Assembly (NCBI RefSeq): GCF_020171925.1
Contig: NZ_JAIVAR010000001.1
Location: forward strand, 496,001 to 560,000
DNA length: 64,000 bases
Reading direction: 5' to 3'
From: Rossellomorea aquimaris
GTDB lineage: Bacteria > Bacillota > Bacilli > Bacillales > Bacillaceae_B
Positions 39,237-48,302 of the stretch are shown here, in pieces. The position numbers and the translations under genes were made by a program. The notes under the pieces were generated by a model. That model was not told where the DNA came from and did not search any database. It saw only the letters and a list, made by a program, of their open reading frames with translations. How positions within the stretch are numbered: position 1 is the stretch's first letter; the number at the start of each line of letters is the position of its first letter.

Positions 39237-39997
39237 CCGACGATTCCATCCATCGGACTGCTTGCTGTTGCAACGATTCGTTTAGGTATCCGTCCGGCTT
39301 CATATCCCATCCGACCTGCTCTTATTGCGAGCTTCATTGCCCCCGCCATTCCGACGGGATCTCCTGCAGAGGATACCGCCGTGTTCAATAGGACACCATC
39401 CGCCCCAAGTTCCATGCAAAGGGCCGCATCCGCGGGGGACCCGATGCCTGCATCGACAATTACCGGCACATTTGATTGTTCAATAATGAAGCGTAAGTTG
39501 ACTGGATTGAGGATCCCTTGTCCTGAACCGATCGGCGAGGCTCCAGGCATGATGGCGTGGGCACCTACTTCCTGAAGTCTTCTAGCGAGGACAACATCAT
39601 CCGATGTATAAGGAAGGACCGTAAATCCTTCTTTCACAAGTTCCTCTGTCGCTTTCAACGTTTCAACCGGATCAGGTAAGAGCGTTCTCTCACACCCTAT
39701 GACTTCCACCTTGATCATGTCACACAAACCGGAAGCCCTTGCCAGCTTTGCATGCCTCACCGCTTCTGAAGCTGTTTTTGCCCCGGCTGTGTTCGGAAGT
39801 AGGGTATATGCTTCCAAATTGAGCTGCTCCAATAAATTCGGCTGACTTTCTTCAAAAATATTCATCCTTCTGACCGTAAACGTAAGGATTTCTGCTTCGG
39901 ATTCTTCCACTGCTCGTTTTTGTGTTTCAAAATCAGGATACTTACCTGTTCCAAGGAGTAACCTCGATTGAAAGTTGTGGTTTCCTATTTTTAACAT
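39233..39997 (-). CDS. thiG: Thiazole synthase
   Basis: 254 residues, TIM barrel. Condenses deoxyxylulose 5-phosphate, ThiS thiocarboxylate and dehydroglycine (from ThiO) to the thiazole phosphate. Visible landmarks are [17 protein letters not shown] with the Schiff-base lysine and phosphate-binding [15 protein letters not shown]. Starts 1 base after thiS ends. Confidence 0.97.
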   Translation of the reverse strand: MLKIGNHNFQSRLLLGTGKYPDFETQKRAVEESEAEILTFTVRRMNIFEESQPNLLEQLNLEAYTLLPNTAGAKTASEAVRHAKLARASGLCDMIKVEVIGCERTLLPDPVETLKATEELVKEGFTVLPYTSDDVVLARRLQEVGAHAIMPGASPIGSGQGILNPVNLRFIIEQSNVPVIVDAGIGSPADAALCMELGADGVLLNTAVSSAGDPVGMAGAMKLAIRAGRMGYEAGRIPKRIVATASSPMDGIVG

Positions 39998-39998
39998 C

Positions 39999-40202
39999 TT
40001 AACCGCCTCCTACAAAATGAACGAATTCGATTGAATCATTTTCTTTGATTTTAGTTGTATCATAGTTCCCTTTTTCCATGATTTCACCATTCACTTCCGC
40101 TATGAGGATCCGATCACTCAACGAGTAGTGATTGATAAGATCGCTGATTGTCAGAAGTTCTTCGGGAACCTGTACAAGCTTTCCATTAAGCCTTACTTTC
40201 AT
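39999..40202 (-). CDS. thiS: Sulfur carrier protein ThiS
   Basis: 67 residues, beta-grasp fold, ending in Gly-Gly (VHFVGGG), the site of adenylation and thiocarboxylation. Overlaps the end of thiO by 17 bases, so it is translationally coupled. Confidence 0.95.
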   Translation of the reverse strand: MKVRLNGKLVQVPEELLTISDLINHYSLSDRILIAEVNGEIMEKGNYDTTKIKENDSIEFVHFVGGG

Positions 40203-41307
40203 TTATCCACACCCCTTTTTGTTTACGTTCTGGTTTCAACGACTGAGGTATGTCTTTTCCATCCATCAAATCAGCCATCATCATCCCGGTGATTGGAGCA
40301 AGCAATATTCCATTACGGTAATGCCCGGTAGCGACGGATAATCCCCTCCACCCATGCACTCGTCCCATTTGTGGATAAACATCGTCCGTCTTTGGACGTA
40401 CTCCAGCCCACGCCTTTTCCCATTTTGCGTCGGACAGTTGTGGAAACAGTGTGAGCGCTTCATTCATCAGGCTGTTCATTCCTTTAAGCGTAACACTAGT
40501 ATCGTACGTATACGGATGTTCCGTTGCACCGACCAACAATCGATTACCCGGCTTTGGTACTAGATAGCAACCCTCTGTAAAGATTGTCCTTTCTATGAGC
40601 GGATGATCAAACACGACCGAAAAGCATTCTCCCTTAACAGGGTGGCCGTCAAGATGGATCCCTGCAGCCGACAATAATTCGCTGCTCCATGCACCGCAAG
40701 CAATAATGGTCTCATCCGAGTAAAATGTTTCGTGCTCTGTTTTAATGCCGATGCATGCATCACCTTCGTAAAGGATGTTGGTGACTTTTGAAAACTCGAT
40801 CATTTCTACCCCAAGGCACATTGCCGCTTTTGCCAGGGAAAGGGTGAAATTTCGGGCAGATACATTTCCATCTTTATAAGCATGGAGTGCTCCCCGGTGT
40901 TCCTTTTCCAAACAGGGCTCAAGCCTTGCTACATCTGCTTCGGTTAGCCACTCAACATCTTCACTAAATGTCAGGACAGACTGTAATGCTTTTAATTCCC
41001 CTTCCGAAAAAGCAAGTTTAAGCATCCCATTTTGATTAAATTCAATGTCAATCCCGCTAATTTCCCTTAGTTCTTCAGAGAGGGAAGGGAACATATCCCT
41101 GCTTTTAGCCGCAAGCTTATATAAACCAATTTCATTTCCAAGCTCGGTATGGACACCGAGCATACCGGCAGCAGCAGACGATGCCTTGTCGCCGATTGAA
41201 TCTTTCTCCAATAGGAGCACCCGTTTAGTACGGTTAGCAAGTTGATAGGCAATGGAGCTTCCAATCACTCCGCCGCCTACAATGATGACATCATAGTGCC
41301 TTCTCAA
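40186..41307 (-). CDS. thiO: Glycine oxidase ThiO
   Basis: 373 residues, FAD-dependent, DAO family. The dinucleotide motif GGGVIGSSIAYQLA is at 11-24 and the C-terminal signature GHYRNGILLAP near 341-351. Oxidises glycine to iminoacetate for ThiG. Overlaps tenI by 4 bases. Confidence 0.95.
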   Translation of the reverse strand: MRRHYDVIIVGGGVIGSSIAYQLANRTKRVLLLEKDSIGDKASSAAAGMLGVHTELGNEIGLYKLAAKSRDMFPSLSEELREISGIDIEFNQNGMLKLAFSEGELKALQSVLTFSEDVEWLTEADVARLEPCLEKEHRGALHAYKDGNVSARNFTLSLAKAAMCLGVEMIEFSKVTNILYEGDACIGIKTEHETFYSDETIIACGAWSSELLSAAGIHLDGHPVKGECFSVVFDHPLIERTIFTEGCYLVPKPGNRLLVGATEHPYTYDTSVTLKGMNSLMNEALTLFPQLSDAKWEKAWAGVRPKTDDVYPQMGRVHGWRGLSVATGHYRNGILLAPITGMMMADLMDGKDIPQSLKPERKQKGVWINESKA

Positions 41308-41918
41308 TGAACTCCCTCCCTATCCAGTTGTTCTCGATATGCCTTTGCCGAGCGTACTGGATCATCTGCTAGAAAAACCCCTGATAGTACGGCAATACCA
41401 GCTGCTCCAGTAGAGAGGATCCCCGTTACATGCTCGGGCTTGATGCCGCCGATTCCGATGACTGGAACAGTGACGACATTGACCAACTCTTCCAATTTCT
41501 CAAGTCCCACTCCCGGTTTTCCTACCTTTGAAGCAGTCGTGAATACGTTTCCATATATGAGGAAATCGGCACCGCTTTTCACTAAGGACACGGCTTCTTC
41601 CTTTGAGTGTATGGAAGCACCGATAAGAAGCTCGTGAAATGCTCTTTTGGTCTCGCAAACGTTCAAACTGCTATGTGTAAGTTGAGCACCCGCCGTCCTA
41701 AAGACGGCGGCAACATCCACTCTGTCATTGACGAGTATCTTATTTGCTGGGAATCCTGTATCCTTCAATCCTCTTACAAGAGAAGCGACTTCACGTGCAG
41801 TTCGATTCTTTTCTCTAATATGCAGAAAGTCGATATAGGGGTTGATTGAACGTGCAATCCGTATGACTTCTTCTTTCGTCTGTTGACCAGACGTAATAGC
41901 ATGAAATTGCTTCTTCAT
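41304..41918 (-). CDS. tenI: Thiazole tautomerase TenI
   Basis: 204 residues, thiamine-phosphate-synthase-like TIM barrel (DFLHIREKNRTAREV near 30-44; VIGIGGIKPEHV near 155-166). In B. subtilis TenI aromatises the ThiG product rather than joining the two halves of thiamine. Placed before thiO as in B. subtilis. A true ThiE elsewhere in the genome is expected. Confidence 0.9.
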   Translation of the reverse strand: MKKQFHAITSGQQTKEEVIRIARSINPYIDFLHIREKNRTAREVASLVRGLKDTGFPANKILVNDRVDVAAVFRTAGAQLTHSSLNVCETKRAFHELLIGASIHSKEEAVSLVKSGADFLIYGNVFTTASKVGKPGVGLEKLEELVNVVTVPVIGIGGIKPEHVTGILSTGAAGIAVLSGVFLADDPVRSAKAYREQLDREGVH

Positions 41919-41930
41919 ATTAATCTCTCC

Positions 41931-42734
41931 CTACACTCCATAACGCACATCCCCAACAGGAAAGACCGGGTATGTACTTGAAGCAATGTAACTGATGATG
42001 AGCATCATGATTATCATCAATATAAATAAAGCATCATACCTTGAATAGGTAATCGTGTAGAAAAAGGTCCGATCGCGGCTCCCGGAAAAGCGTTTCGCCT
42101 CCATGGCAACTGCAATCCGGTGGGCCTTCCTGATACTCTGTGCCAGGAGTGGGAGAGCAAATGATCGGAAAGTGATCATCTTTCCGAGAATGCCCTTTCC
42201 TTTGTTCAATCCCCTCACGACCATTGCGTTACGAATGGTGATGAACTCCTCAGCCATGATCGGGAGTAGCCTGAACCCTGCCATGAAGCTGTATGCATAC
42301 GTTGGTTTCAGCTTTAGTTGCTGCATCAACGAATAAAACAGCATCACAGGTCGGGTGGTAAGCGTGAATAATAATCCTGATAGGCCAAATAGCAATGCCC
42401 GGAACCCTATATGGAGGCCACGATAAAAACTTTCTTCTGTAACTTGGATCAGTCCCCACTTGATCCAGATAATATCTCCTTTACCAAATAAGATCATGGA
42501 AGATGAACTCGATACGAACACAAGGATAAAGGGAACCAAAAGTAAGGATTTTACTTTAGCCACATAGCCGGAAAAACACCAAAATGCTGCGAAGACAATC
42601 ACACTTAAATAAACGAGTATATTCAACTGATGGACCAGTAATATCACGATGAACAGGAGTAACATGGTCATCAATTTAATGCTGGGATTCACTTTATGCA
42701 CCCATGTTTCCTTTGAAGCAACATGTAAGTTCAC
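41931..42734 (-). CDS. ykoC: ECF transporter T component for hydroxymethylpyrimidine (YkoC)
   Basis: 267 residues with about 5-6 membrane segments and the EcfT-type Ala-Arg-Gly region (NAMVVRGLNKGKG, then AVAMEAKRFSGS). Transmembrane partner of YkoE and YkoD. Overlaps ykoD by 4 bases. Assignment rests on the whole ykoEDC set in a thiamine operon. Confidence 0.9.
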   Translation of the reverse strand: MNLHVASKETWVHKVNPSIKLMTMLLLFIVILLVHQLNILVYLSVIVFAAFWCFSGYVAKVKSLLLVPFILVFVSSSSSMILFGKGDIIWIKWGLIQVTEESFYRGLHIGFRALLFGLSGLLFTLTTRPVMLFYSLMQQLKLKPTYAYSFMAGFRLLPIMAEEFITIRNAMVVRGLNKGKGILGKMITFRSFALPLLAQSIRKAHRIAVAMEAKRFSGSRDRTFFYTITYSRYDALFILMIIMMLIISYIASSTYPVFPVGDVRYGV

Positions 42735-44167
42735 TGCATCACCCCTTTCAAAACCGAGGGAAACTGCACTACCTCATCTTTGACTAAAACGCCTTCCTCA
42801 ATCGTCCATATCCGATTAGAAAAAAAACGGGCAATATTTCCATCATGCGTCACCATAAAGATCGTTGAACCTTCGTCTTGTAGCTCCTTCATCATGTTTA
42901 ACAGTTGAAATGTATTGGCGGCATCCTGTCCGAAAGTGGGTTCATCCAGTAAGATGAATTCAGGACGCTGGATCGTTGAAGCAGCAACGCTCAACCTTCG
43001 CTTTTGGCCCATTGATAATTGATACGGATGCTTATGTTCAAGATGATCTAGTCGAAATCGTTTTAGCACTTCATTCACTCTACCGTCCACCATATCAACG
43101 CTCAGTTTTTTTTGCCTGAGACTAAAGGCGACTTCTTCATAGACGGTATTTGCTACGAATTGAAACTCTGGATTTTGAAAGACAAACGTGCAATGATCAA
43201 GCGCTTTTTGTTTGGTCGCTTGTTTACCGAATAATTCATACTTCCCCGATGTTTTGATCAGTTGCATCAAGGCGTGGAGCAGTGTCGACTTACCTGCTCC
43301 ATTACGTCCCACGATGGAAATCCATTCACCTTTATTTATAGAAGCGTTATTTACACGTATCTTTGCTTCTTTTCCTATGAATCCCTTGAAGCCATGTAGT
43401 TCCAGTGCGCGCTCATCAGATGCATCACGATGTAGATAAGGAGTTGAATCCAAATACTCATCCCATGCCCCCGGATACCAAACCCCATCTTCTTTGATGA
43501 TTTCTTTATAGCTCTTTAAAACTTCTTCAGTGGGGCCATCCGCAAGTATTTCTCCATCCCGGTTGAAAAGGATGATCCGATCGACTAGCTCAATCACATG
43601 ATCAAGCTTATGTTCGATGATGACCACCGTTTTATCATGGCAGCTCCGCTTGATTGTCTCCCAAATATCTTTCGTTCCAACCTCATCCACCAATGCGGTC
43701 GGTTCATCGAGGAACAAGGTGTCGGGATCAAGCGCTAAAACCGCTGCAATGGCAAGTCTTTGCTTCATGCCACCTGACAGTCGGGAGATCTTTGTATGGG
43801 GATCAATCATCTGCAACCCTACTACTTCAAGTAGCTCTTGGATCCTTCCTTCCATATGTTCTCTCGGCACATTCAAGTTCTCAAGTACAAACGCGATTTC
43901 CTCATCAACATAAGGCATGCAGAATTGTGCATCCGGGTCCTGAAATACATACCCGTATGAAGAAGGGTATGTAATGGATGATACCTTCATCGGGACTTCA
44001 TACGAATGGGGGATTAGTCCTGCCATGACGTTTAGCAATGTTGATTTACCACAACCGGAAGGTCCAAGGAGCAAGACTTTCTCTCCTTTTTCTATGGAGA
44101 GGGAAAGATCCTTGAACAATAACGTCTTATCACCGGAAAATGTCAATCTCAGATTTTCAATCTTCAC
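42731..44167 (-). CDS. ykoD: ECF transporter duplicated ATPase for hydroxymethylpyrimidine (YkoD)
   Basis: 478 residues made of two fused ABC ATPase domains. First: Walker A GPSGCGKSTLLN, signature LSGGMKQRLAIA, Walker B TLFLDEPTA. Second: GRNGAGKSTLLHA, LSMGQKRRLSVA, FILLDEPTFGQDA. Drives uptake of HMP or a thiamine precursor with YkoC and YkoE. Confidence 0.92.
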   Translation of the reverse strand: MKIENLRLTFSGDKTLLFKDLSLSIEKGEKVLLLGPSGCGKSTLLNVMAGLIPHSYEVPMKVSSITYPSSYGYVFQDPDAQFCMPYVDEEIAFVLENLNVPREHMEGRIQELLEVVGLQMIDPHTKISRLSGGMKQRLAIAAVLALDPDTLFLDEPTALVDEVGTKDIWETIKRSCHDKTVVIIEHKLDHVIELVDRIILFNRDGEILADGPTEEVLKSYKEIIKEDGVWYPGAWDEYLDSTPYLHRDASDERALELHGFKGFIGKEAKIRVNNASINKGEWISIVGRNGAGKSTLLHALMQLIKTSGKYELFGKQATKQKALDHCTFVFQNPEFQFVANTVYEEVAFSLRQKKLSVDMVDGRVNEVLKRFRLDHLEHKHPYQLSMGQKRRLSVAASTIQRPEFILLDEPTFGQDAANTFQLLNMMKELQDEGSTIFMVTHDGNIARFFSNRIWTIEEGVLVKDEVVQFPSVLKGVMQ

Positions 44168-44179
44168 GTAGCTTCACAC

Positions 44180-44758
44180 CTATCTGTCAAGAACTTCATA
44201 ATCTTCCTTATCAGCTGGTCTTACTAGGTTTGTAACACCTGTTTGCTCCAAAGCCTTCACCAGGTAAAAAGCTCCGACACCAGAAATCAATACAGCGCCT
44301 ATTAATCTGGCACATAAAAATAAAACGAGATTCCATGTCGCAAGGTCACCTATATAGCCTTTGTAGAAATCCATCAGGATGGATCCAATCGCAGACATCA
44401 CTGCTGCAATAGAAATGATGGTCATGCTGTTTTTCTTATATCCTGTAGCGAAAAACACAGCTTCGGCAAATAATCCTTGTACGACACCGAATAATAAGAC
44501 CTCAAGCCCCCATTCCGATCCCATCAGGAACTCCCCGGAAGAAGCGGCGATTTCTGCCAGCAGTGCCACACCCGGCTTGCGGATGATCAGGAATGCCACC
44601 GTAGCGGCCATGAACCACATGCCGTATATAAGTTGGTCTGCATGAATTCCGAGCGGCTTCAGCATATTGTAAAGTGGCCCCCACATTTTATAAATGACAC
44701 CGAATCCAATCGAGATGATGACCGTTACCAGTACATCTGTTAATTTAAGCTTTGTCAT
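44180..44758 (-). CDS. ykoE: ECF substrate-binding component YkoE
   Basis: 192 residues from the ATG at 44758, two bases from the tenA stop; the frame continues upstream into tenA but homologues start here (MTKLKLTDVLVTVIIS). About 5-6 membrane segments. YkoE is the S component for hydroxymethylpyrimidine/thiamine precursors. The thiamine-binding YkoF of the B. subtilis ykoFEDC operon is absent. Confidence 0.9.
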   Translation of the reverse strand: MTKLKLTDVLVTVIISIGFGVIYKMWGPLYNMLKPLGIHADQLIYGMWFMAATVAFLIIRKPGVALLAEIAASSGEFLMGSEWGLEVLLFGVVQGLFAEAVFFATGYKKNSMTIISIAAVMSAIGSILMDFYKGYIGDLATWNLVLFLCARLIGAVLISGVGAFYLVKALEQTGVTNLVRPADKEDYEVLDR

Positions 44759-44759
44759 A

Positions 44760-45461
44760 TCAATTACCCGCTTTCCCTGAAAATTGTAGGAGGTGATCTT
44801 CAAACGGCCATTTCTCATGGGAATAGGCCATTTCCCAAAATTGAAGCTCATACATACTGCTTATGGTAAACAGCTCTTTCATACGATCTCTTTCTTCATC
44901 AGTCGCTTTTTCAGCCAATTTGTCCAAACGGTTTATTTGTTCTTTAACCAGTTCACCGAACCATTCTCCACCGTAAGCAGCAATCCATTCACGGTATATC
45001 GGTTCTTCCGGGGAACAACATTTCAACCTTTCGCCGACTTCGTGGTACAGCCAGTAGCAGGGAAGGATTGCAGCAATGATTTCACCAAGTCCACCGAACT
45101 GCGCTGCCCTGTACATATGGGAAGTATAAGCATAGGCAGTAGGAGCGGGCTTGAACCTCTTCCTTTCCTCGGGCGTGATCCCAAGCTTCAGGGAAAATGT
45201 TTCATGAAGGGACATCTCAGCTTCATTTGTCCCCTGGGCATGGGCGGCCATTCTACTCGTAGTATGTATGTCGGGTGCTTTGGCTGCGCCAAGCGCCTGG
45301 ACTCTTGAGAAGTGTGACAAATAGTACGCATCCTGAAGCACATAGTACCGGAATTTTTCCAATGGGAGCGAACCGTCCCCGATTCCTTTGACAAAAGGAT
45401 GCAGGAAGCTCGCCTCCCAAATGTCACTTACAATTTGTCTCAATTCTGTTGAAAATGTCAT
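44760..45461 (-). CDS. tenA: Aminopyrimidine aminohydrolase TenA
   Basis: 233 residues from the ATG at 45461 (GGGGAGAT about 7 bases away). All-helical TenA fold with catalytic Cys135 (LPCYWLYHEVG) and Asp44 (VLQDAYYLSHF), the same positions as in B. subtilis. Hydrolyses aminopyrimidines from degraded thiamine to HMP. First gene of the operon, directly behind a TPP riboswitch. Confidence 0.95.
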   Translation of the reverse strand: MTFSTELRQIVSDIWEASFLHPFVKGIGDGSLPLEKFRYYVLQDAYYLSHFSRVQALGAAKAPDIHTTSRMAAHAQGTNEAEMSLHETFSLKLGITPEERKRFKPAPTAYAYTSHMYRAAQFGGLGEIIAAILPCYWLYHEVGERLKCCSPEEPIYREWIAAYGGEWFGELVKEQINRLDKLAEKATDEERDRMKELFTISSMYELQFWEMAYSHEKWPFEDHLLQFSGKAGN

Positions 45462-45500
45462 GTTCATCTCCCCATTCCATGACGATCCTGTACTGGGGAA

Positions 45501-45548
45501 CAAAAAAACCACTTTCCATGTCGCAAAAAGCGAATGGAAAGTGGTTTG
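45501..45548 (-). terminator. TPP riboswitch terminator before tenA
   Basis: Stem aaaccactttccat/atggaaagtggttt with a 14-base loop and a run of seven T on the minus strand, between the aptamer and tenA. Confidence 0.88.
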
Positions 45549-45587
45549 AAAAGGCAGTACACCAAAAAAACATCGTACATTCAAACA

Positions 45588-45678
45588 CCACTTCCCTACG
45601 CTGGTATCAACCAGATCAGGTTCTAAGAGTCTTAAAGTTCACTTTAATCTCAGCCTTTTATAAGGCCCCCCTAGTGGA
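45588..45678 (-). ncRNA. TPP riboswitch (THI element)
   Basis: The minus strand carries the THI-box core: ACTAGGGGGG, then GGCTGAGAT, AACCTGATCTGGTT, and ATACCAGCGTAGGGAAGTGG. Closed by ccact/agtgg. Binding of thiamine pyrophosphate is expected to favour the downstream terminator. Confidence 0.97.
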
Positions 45679-45707
45679 TCGTCATATTTAATTTTGAATT
45701 CGATGTA

Positions 45708-45735
45708 ATCGTAACATGAATAATTTTCTTGTCAA
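45708..45735 (-). promoter_or_regulatory. SigmaA promoter of the thiamine operon
   Basis: On the minus strand TTGACA (45735-45730), 16-base spacer, TACGAT (45713-45708), about 30 bases before the aptamer. Confidence 0.7.
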
Positions 45736-45811
45736 TCATTTTTTTAGGATATGTTTTAGGATGTGGTCGCAAGAAACAATCGTTTTACATTTCGAACAGG
45801 CCGTTTCAACA

Positions 45812-46411
45812 TTATTTGAACCAGCCTTTCTCTTTGGAATGCGTAATTGCCTCAATGCGATTTTTTACTTCGAGTTTATCAAAAATAGTGGAAATATAAT
45901 TTCTTACTGTACCTGTTTTCAGCTGCAGTTCTTCTGCAATTTCTTTTGTGTTTTTTCCGTCCGCCACCAGTTCAAGCACTTCTTTCTCGCGGTCCGTCAA
46001 TGGGTTTTCCTCACTGTACATATCATCCATCAATTCCGGTGCATAGATCCGTTTCCCTTCCATGATGCGCCGGATTGAGCTTGCAAGCTCTTCACTCGGA
46101 CTGTCCTTGAGCAAATATCCTTTCACACCTGCTTTAATAGCACGCTGGAAGTATCCAGATCGTGCAAATGTAGTCAGGATGATGACTTTGCATCCTTCTC
46201 CTTTTAATTCCTCCGCTGCCTCAAGCCCGGTCTTTTCAGGCATTTCAATATCCATCATACAGATATCTGGATGGAGCTGCCTGACAAGGGTGACGGCCTC
46301 TTCCCCATTGCTTGCCTTCCCCACTACTTCCAAGTCATCCTCTAAATCAAGCAAAGAACCCAATGCACCAAGCATCATGCGCTGGTCTTCTGCAATGACA
46401 ATCCGAATCAC
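45812..46411 (-). CDS. desR: Response regulator DesR
   Basis: 199 residues from GTG at 46411, with GGGAGG 5 bases upstream; identical in length to B. subtilis DesR. Receiver domain with Asp54 (MMDIEMP) and C-terminal LuxR-type HTH (LTDREKEVLELVADGKNTKE). In B. subtilis DesR activates the des lipid desaturase gene in the cold. Overlaps desK by a few bases is not seen: the GTG lies just after the desK stop region. Confidence 0.93.
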   Translation of the reverse strand: MIRIVIAEDQRMMLGALGSLLDLEDDLEVVGKASNGEEAVTLVRQLHPDICMMDIEMPEKTGLEAAEELKGEGCKVIILTTFARSGYFQRAIKAGVKGYLLKDSPSEELASSIRRIMEGKRIYAPELMDDMYSEENPLTDREKEVLELVADGKNTKEIAEELQLKTGTVRNYISTIFDKLEVKNRIEAITHSKEKGWFK

Positions 46412-46412
46412 G

Positions 46413-47546
46413 CTATTCCCTCCCAATCTGTTTGATTACTTTAGGAACTCTCATCACCAGTGTAGTCCCTTCATCAGAGATGATTTCAAGCGTCCCGTTT
46501 ACAAACTCAAGACGCTCCTCCATTCCTCTTAACCCACTTCCTTTTGATAGATCATGATCCTTATGCAAACCGACCCCATTGTCCTTTACCTTTATGGTCA
46601 GTTCATTATCGTGTTCATCGATCGTAATTTCACATGTATCAGCCCGACTATGCTTGACGACATTCGTAACCGCTTCTTTCAAACACATGCTTAAAATATT
46701 TTCAAGAAAAAGTGACGTTTGAGGTAAACCCGATGCTTCTTCGATGATCAACTCGATATCTGCAGCTTTCAGGATTTGTTTGATCCTTACGATTTCGTCT
46801 TCCAATCGGATCCCGCGCATTTGGGATACCATTGTCCGTACCTCGCTCAATGCAGTTCTCGCAGTTTGCTGCACGTCCTTCAATTCCTCTTTTGCCTGCT
46901 CGGGATCTTTGTATACCAATTTTCTCGCCAAATCACTTTTTAAGCCTATCAGGGATAGCTTCTGTCCCAATGTATCATGCAGGTCGCGTGCAATGCGCTG
47001 TCTTTCCTCTTGTTTAACAAGTTCCGAAATCCGCTTGTTGGCATCCTCGAGTTTTTCTTCGAGCCACCCCTGTTTATTGCGATTGTAAATATTGAAAGGT
47101 AGCAGGATCACACTTATCCAAATAATCAGGATGAATGGTATTTGAGAAAGGAATAAGTCTTCCTGCTCCACAAATTTATAGTTGATGGACACGGTTGTTA
47201 GCACCAGATGGATGATATAAAGCGTGAGAAATGCGATCCGGTTCTTTATATTACCGTTATAGTATGCAATATAGAATGCAAAATAAATAAAATTAAACTG
47301 TATGGTCATGGTGATGCTGATTGCTATTAAGAAAGATGTCCATAAATATACCGGCCATTCCTTGGAGAGGAAGGCAAGTCGCAAAAAAACAAAAAATAGA
47401 ATCGTCAATGTGATTCCCACGATGATTTCAATCGTTGAGGAGGATTGAAAGATAAAGTAGAAAGGTAAAATGCTGATAATACTCCATATGTAAGGTGAAA
47501 TGCCTGAGCTTTTCTGAAGTTTAATGATTTTTTCCGGTAACTGCAC
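46413..47546 (-). CDS. desK: Membrane-fluidity sensor kinase DesK
   Basis: 377 residues. Five or so membrane segments (20-150), then a coiled-coil linker and HisKA_3 domain with phospho-acceptor His190 (RIARDLHDTLGQ), N box EAVTNVVKHS and G box GSGLRGMEERL. Detects membrane thickening at low temperature. Its stop overlaps the desR ribosome-site/start region. No desaturase gene is adjacent, unlike the B. subtilis des-desKR locus. Confidence 0.93.
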   Translation of the reverse strand: MQLPEKIIKLQKSSGISPYIWSIISILPFYFIFQSSSTIEIIVGITLTILFFVFLRLAFLSKEWPVYLWTSFLIAISITMTIQFNFIYFAFYIAYYNGNIKNRIAFLTLYIIHLVLTTVSINYKFVEQEDLFLSQIPFILIIWISVILLPFNIYNRNKQGWLEEKLEDANKRISELVKQEERQRIARDLHDTLGQKLSLIGLKSDLARKLVYKDPEQAKEELKDVQQTARTALSEVRTMVSQMRGIRLEDEIVRIKQILKAADIELIIEEASGLPQTSLFLENILSMCLKEAVTNVVKHSRADTCEITIDEHDNELTIKVKDNGVGLHKDHDLSKGSGLRGMEERLEFVNGTLEIISDEGTTLVMRVPKVIKQIGRE

Positions 47547-47656
47547 AATCGAACCCTCATTTTTTAATCATGTTTATTGTTATTTTACCATATCCATCCT
47601 GACCCATTTGCATTAAAAACGTCTGCCTAACGAAGGCGCTTTTTTAGGAATCTCAA

Positions 47657-47854
47657 TCAATACTTCCTGTTTTGGATTGCAATTTGTTTCAGCATAAGTT
47701 CATGTGATTTTTTGATGATATCCGTCAACACATCCCCTTTATAAACCCTGCCAATCTTGGTGTTTTTCTGATAATACTCTACGATTTCATCTAATTGTCT
47801 TGCAGTCTCTTTGTCGACTCTAACGTTTAATTGAATCCGATCATTCGTGCCCAT
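47657..47854 (-). CDS. Small ribbon-helix-helix-like protein
   Basis: 65 residues. The N-terminal strand RIQLNVRVDKETARQLDEIV is typical of an Arc/MetJ-type fold, followed by a helix. It may bind DNA as a dimer. A weak AGGTTTTAAAC lies before the ATG. No antitoxin partner is adjacent, so a toxin-antitoxin role is not supported. Confidence 0.7.
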   Translation of the reverse strand: MGTNDRIQLNVRVDKETARQLDEIVEYYQKNTKIGRVYKGDVLTDIIKKSHELMLKQIAIQNRKY

Positions 47855-48258
47855 AGATGTTTAAAACCTCCGGAATTTATTGTGCTATCAAATGCTAGCA
47901 TATTACTATCATGATTATAGCATACGCCATCAATGTGATATAACCCTTTTCGACAAGGTATTCTTCAGCCTTGGGGTGTGTTTTGATTCTGGAGGTGTGA
48001 CGGTTCGGGCATGGAGAGTCATTTACGCGATTTTTGACTGTTTTTAGTAAGGGGTATCTTTCGTTTTGAAGATTTATCTGCCATTTCGAGCGTTTATCTG
48101 CCAAAAAAATTTTTTATCTTCCATTTTCCCAATTTATCTGCCAAAATCTCGAAATATCTGCCATTCTTCAAAATTCGACAAAAATCCACGCGCTTTCCGC
48201 GCACAACCACTGCCGCCAAATCGACAAAATCCATCACCGCCACCACGTACAAACAAAA
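47855..48258. other. Intergenic region carrying a periodic repeat array
   Basis: About 400 bases without a convincing gene. The only structure seen is the 20-bp-period repeat at 48073-48163, followed by a C-rich stretch on the plus strand (48180-48245). Confidence 0.6.
48073..48163. repeat. Five iteron-like repeats TTTATCTGCCA with exact 20-bp period
   Basis: Cores start at 48073, 48093, 48113, 48133 and 48153. Three are exact TTTATCTGCCA; one reads TTTATCTTCCA and one AATATCTGCCA. The 9-base spacers differ, though the first (tttcgagcg) and fourth (aaatctcga) share a complementary tcgag/ctcga element. Exact two-turn spacing would put all cores on one DNA face. Confidence 0.88.
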
Positions 48259-48297
48259 CTAAAAAAGCACCCCATCTCAAAAAGATAGAATGCTTTC
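48259..48297 (-). terminator. Terminator of the 48303-48587 gene
   Basis: Minus-strand hairpin between aaagcattctatct and gagatggggtgcttt, imperfect, then TTTTTT. Confidence 0.75.
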
Positions 48298-48302
48298 AAA
48301 AG

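Noticed and set aside
44793-45308. 171-codon plus-strand frame opposite tenA
   Set aside because: Antisense to tenA with its catalytic residues intact; no start signals.
48073-48163. CRISPR array
   Set aside because: Core of only 11 bases, period 20 bases and spacers of 9 bases; no cas genes in the window.
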